A DNA stretch of 64,000 nt, taken from the NCBI GenBank assembly GCA_963761655.1, contig CAVXHI010000008.1, positions 558,001-622,000 on the forward strand, given 5' to 3'. Under the pieces are notes generated by a model. That model made no database searches and was not told the DNA's origin. It worked only from the letters and a program-made list of their open reading frames with translations. The first letter of the stretch is position 1, and each line of letters opens with the position of its first letter. Positions 57,691 to 64,000 of this stretch are shown one piece after another. A program made the position numbers and the translations under genes. The DNA comes from RYN-122 sp963761655. GTDB lineage: Bacteria; Actinomycetota; Actinomycetes; Mycobacteriales; SCTD01.

Positions 57691-58404
57691 GTGAGCCTCG
57701 TCCTGCTGCCCGCCGTCGACGTCGCGGACGGCCGCGCCGTCCGGCTCGTCCAGGGGGAGGCCGGGTCGGAGACGTCCTACGGCGACCCCCTGGACGCCGC
57801 CCGCCAGTGGCAGACCGACGGCGCCGCATGGGTGCACCTGGTGGACCTCGACGCCGCCTTCGGGCGCGGGAGCAACCGCGAGCTGCTGGCCCGCGTCGTG
57901 GGCGAGCTCGACGTGCACGTCGAGATGAGCGGGGGCATCCGCGACGACGCCTCGCTGGAGGCGGCACTGGCCACCGGCTGCGCCCGGGTCAACCTCGGCA
58001 CGGCCGCGCTCGAGCAGCCGGAGTGGACGGCCAAGGCCATCGCCGAGCACGGCGACCGGATCGCCGTCGGCCTCGACGTCCGCGGCACGACGCTGTCCGC
58101 CCGCGGCTGGACCCAGGACGGCGGCGAGCTGTTCGACGTCCTCGCCCGGCTCGACCGCGAGGGGTGCGCCCGCTACGTCGTCACCGACGTGAAGCGCGAC
58201 GGCACGCTGACCGGCCCGAACGTGGACCTGCTCGAGCAGGTGTGCGCGGCCACGGACCGTCCGGTCGTGGCCAGCGGCGGGGTCAGCAGCCTGGACGACC
58301 TGCGGGTCCTCGCCGGGGTCCGCGGCGTCGAGGGCGCGATCGTCGGCAAGGCGCTCTACGCGGGCGCGTTCACCCTTCCCCAGGCGCTGGAGGCCGTCCG
58401 ATGA
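57691..58404 (+). CDS. priA: PriA bifunctional HisA/TrpF isomerase
   Basis: A 237-residue (beta/alpha)8 isomerase. Catalytic Asp10 (PAVDVADG) and Asp170 (DVKRDGTLTGPN) are present, as is the ARGWTQDGG loop with Trp140, which marks the actinobacterial PriA that serves both histidine (ProFAR isomerase) and tryptophan (PRA isomerase) synthesis. GTG with AAGGAG upstream. Its stop overlaps the next gene, which is not hisF. Confidence 0.94.
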   Translation: MSLVLLPAVDVADGRAVRLVQGEAGSETSYGDPLDAARQWQTDGAAWVHLVDLDAAFGRGSNRELLARVVGELDVHVEMSGGIRDDASLEAALATGCARVNLGTAALEQPEWTAKAIAEHGDRIAVGLDVRGTTLSARGWTQDGGELFDVLARLDREGCARYVVTDVKRDGTLTGPNVDLLEQVCAATDRPVVASGGVSSLDDLRVLAGVRGVEGAIVGKALYAGAFTLPQALEAVR

Positions 58405-59056
58405 GCCCGACGCTGACCCGCGAGGGCGACGTCCTCGTCCTGGACCTCGGCGACACCGAGAACCGCTTCTCCCCGGACTGGCTGGGCGCGGTCGAGGCGG
58501 CGCTGGACGAGGTGGAGGCGGCCGACGGCCCGCGCGCCCTGGTGACCGCCGCCACCGGCAAGTTCTGGAGCAACGGCCTCGACCTCGACTGGCTGACCGC
58601 CCACCCCGAGCAGGGCGACGCGTACGTCACGCGGGTCCACGCCCTGTTCAGCCGGGTCCTCACCCTGCCCGTCCCGACGGTCGCCGCCGTGCAGGGCCAC
58701 TGCTTCGCGGCCGGCGCCATGCTGGCCCTCGCGCACGACTGGCGGGTCATGCGGACCGACCGCGGCTTCTTCTGCCTGCCGGAGGTCGACATCTCCATCC
58801 CGTTCACCGTCGGCATGGGCGCGCTCATCCAGGCCAAGCTCACCCCGGCCGCCGCCACCGACGCCATGACGACCGGACGCCGCTACGGCGCGCCCGACGC
58901 CGTCGCGGCCGGGATCGTCACGCGGGACGTGCCCGAGGACTCGGTGCGCGCCGCCGCCCTCGAGGCCGTCGGGCCGCTGGTCGGCAAGGCCGGCCCCACC
59001 CTCGGGACGATCAAGCAGAGGATGTACGCCGGGGCGGTCGAGGCGCTGAGCGGACG

Positions 59057-59060
<4 letters not shown>
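58401..59060 (+). CDS. Enoyl-CoA hydratase/isomerase family protein
   Basis: A 219-residue crotonase-fold protein, shorter than usual (about 260). The CoA-site segment KFWSNGLDLDWL and the oxyanion-hole region GHCFAAGAMLALAHDWRVM are clear, and DRGFFCLPEVDISIPFTVGM resembles the delta3-enoyl-CoA isomerase (ECI/PECI-like) group. Substrate unknown. ATG overlaps the priA stop (ATGA) and its own stop overlaps the UvrA-like gene the same way, so it is an appended member of the his transcript. Confidence 0.85.
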
Positions 59061-61407
<2,347 letters not shown>

Positions 61408-61411
<4 letters not shown>

Positions 61412-61620
61412 CGGCGCCCGACGCCCAGGCTGAGCGGCCCGACCCGCAGGCTGACCCCGCCGGCGAGGTCGAGCGCAGGGCGGCTCCAGCGCAGCGGCGT
61501 CACGGCGAGCTCGAAGGCCGGCGTCGGGCGCACCGGGGGAGCGGTCGGCAGGGCCAGGGGAGGCGCGGACCGCAGGTCGGCGTTCAGGTCGGCGGTGAGG
61601 TCGCTGAGCAGGTCGTTCAC
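61408..61620 (-). CDS. 70-residue partner of the ParA-like protein
   Basis: A small protein (VNDLLSDLTADLNADLRSAP at the start, then a Pro-rich middle and LDLAGGVSLRVGPLSLGV near the end). No family recognised. The GTG at 61620 overlaps the ParA stop by four bases, so it is cotranslated. Its stop codon overlaps the stop of the convergent UvrA-like gene. It may be an adaptor for the ATPase. Confidence 0.55.
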
Positions 61621-62384
61621 GGGGACACCTTCGCGGCGTAGGAGGCGAGGACCTCGTCGGTGAGGTCGCGGTAGGCGGCGGCGACGGTGCTGCCGGGGGC
61701 GGTCAGGACGACGGGCCGCTTCGCCAGGGTGGCGCTCGGGACCCGGCGCGAGAGCGGGATGCGGGTCGACAGGACCGGCAGGTCGGTGGCGGCGAGGGCG
61801 TCGACCACCTCGCGGGCGGCCTTGCCGCCGGCGTCCCACAGGCTGCACGCCACCCCGACCAGCTCCGCCGAGGTGTTCTCGTAGTCGCGGTGCGTGGCGA
61901 GGAAGGCCTGCACCCGCGCGGCGCCGAGCGCCGAGCCGGGGTCGCTGGTGAAGACCGTCAGGACGGCGTCCGCGGCGCAGACGGCGGCGAGCGTGAGGTT
62001 GCCGAGGTCGCCGTGGGTGTCGATGACGACGTGCTCGTACTCGGCCAGCAGGGGGCGCAGGGCCCGGCGCAGCGACGTCACGAGGCCGCCCTGGGAGGCG
62101 AGCGACACCCCGACCTGCTCGAGCGCGGCGTGCGCGGGCAGCAGGTCCAGGCCGGGCGCGACCTCCGCCCGGACGGCGGCGCGGGTCTCGGTCGTCCCGG
62201 CGAGCACCCCGGCCAGGCTGTCGTCCGGGCCCTTCGCGACCACGCCGAACGCGCGGCCGAGGCTGTCCTGCGGGTCGGCGTCGACCGCGAGCGTCCGCCC
62301 CCGGGAGGCCAGCACCGCGGCGAGGTTGGCGGCGGTCGACGTCTTGCCGACCCCGCCCTTGGACGAGCACACCGCGAGCCGCAT
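61617..62384 (-). CDS. ParA/MinD family ATPase, orphan
   Basis: A 255-residue Walker-type ATPase. The deviant Walker A is SSKGGVGKTST (7-17) with both lysines, and the AVDADPQDSLGRAF and VVIDTHGDLGNLT motifs are intact. No parB lies nearby, so chromosome segregation is unlikely to be its job; polar positioning or cargo placement is more plausible. ATG at 62384. It overlaps the 70-residue gene downstream. The ABC exporter gene lies 47 bases upstream on the same strand. Confidence 0.88.
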   Translation of the reverse strand: MRLAVCSSKGGVGKTSTAANLAAVLASRGRTLAVDADPQDSLGRAFGVVAKGPDDSLAGVLAGTTETRAAVRAEVAPGLDLLPAHAALEQVGVSLASQGGLVTSLRRALRPLLAEYEHVVIDTHGDLGNLTLAAVCAADAVLTVFTSDPGSALGAARVQAFLATHRDYENTSAELVGVACSLWDAGGKAAREVVDALAATDLPVLSTRIPLSRRVPSATLAKRPVVLTAPGSTVAAAYRDLTDEVLASYAAKVSP

Positions 62385-62431
62385 GGCGCGAGCCTCCCAG
62401 GTGCACCGGGCGCCGCGGACCAGGCGCGCCG

Positions 62432-64000
<1,569 letters not shown>

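Overview
The window is chromosomal DNA from a very GC-rich Gram-positive actinobacterium. Support for this: the third codon base is almost always G or C, GTG starts are common, and start/stop overlaps of four bases are frequent. The division and cell-wall (dcw) cluster carries sepF, yggT and divIVA and no ftsA, MurE has a DNPR (meso-diaminopimelate) motif, and there are two DnaE polymerases, a PriA-type hisA, and LexA and IdeR-like operators of actinobacterial type. Family-level placement (something like Kineosporiales or Geodermatophilales) is only a guess. The window is almost wholly coding; no tRNA, rRNA, insertion sequence, phage or CRISPR array was seen.

Layout. 1-1153: iron-uptake genes efeU and efeO (minus strand, efeO cut by the window edge) behind an IdeR-like box. 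1246-8641: an SOS-controlled mutagenesis cassette (LexA box, long hairpin-rich leader, DUF6504, SAV_6107-type HEPN protein, dnaE2, a methyltransferase, dinB). 8739-9812: a DUF3040 gene, a terminator and a repeat-bearing spacer. 9813-14529: moxR, DUF58 and transglutaminase genes on the minus strand. 14774-35849: the dcw cluster mraZ to divIVA, plus a 51-aa membrane protein before rsmH, a PAS-GGDEF diguanylate cyclase between ftsQ and ftsZ, and a membrane protein with two zinc-site-like modules at the end. 35861-39778: terminator, an unknown gene, ileS and its T-box leader (minus). 39922-44114: a DksA-like zinc-finger protein with a histone-H1-like tail, lspA, rluD, a membrane protein and an acetyltransferase. 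44261-48057: dnaE1 and a small membrane protein. 48109-50705: DUF6308-like, lipoprotein, membrane and Lon-N genes. 50753-53123: an HD-GYP protein whose Pro/Thr-rich C-terminal part lies in another frame. 53140-61411: hisD-hisC-hisB, two small unknowns, hisH, a small membrane protein, priA, an enoyl-CoA hydratase-like gene and a short UvrA paralogue, mostly coupled by 4-bp overlaps. 61408-64000: an orphan ParA with a 70-aa partner and an ABC exporter cut by the window edge (minus).

How the parts fit: the dcw block makes lipid II and the FtsQ/L/I/W and FtsZ/SepF division machinery, and DivIVA organises polar growth. The GGDEF and HD-GYP proteins could make and break c-di-GMP. The SOS cassette supplies error-prone synthesis after DNA damage, while dnaE1 is the replicative enzyme. 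The T-box couples ileS translation to tRNA-Ile charging.

Cautions: three genes look frameshifted (yggS, the tail of divIVA, the HD-GYP gene), so some indels in the assembly are possible. Two genes (ftsI, lspA) have no good ATG/GTG start, and each has a CTG with a ribosome-binding site instead.
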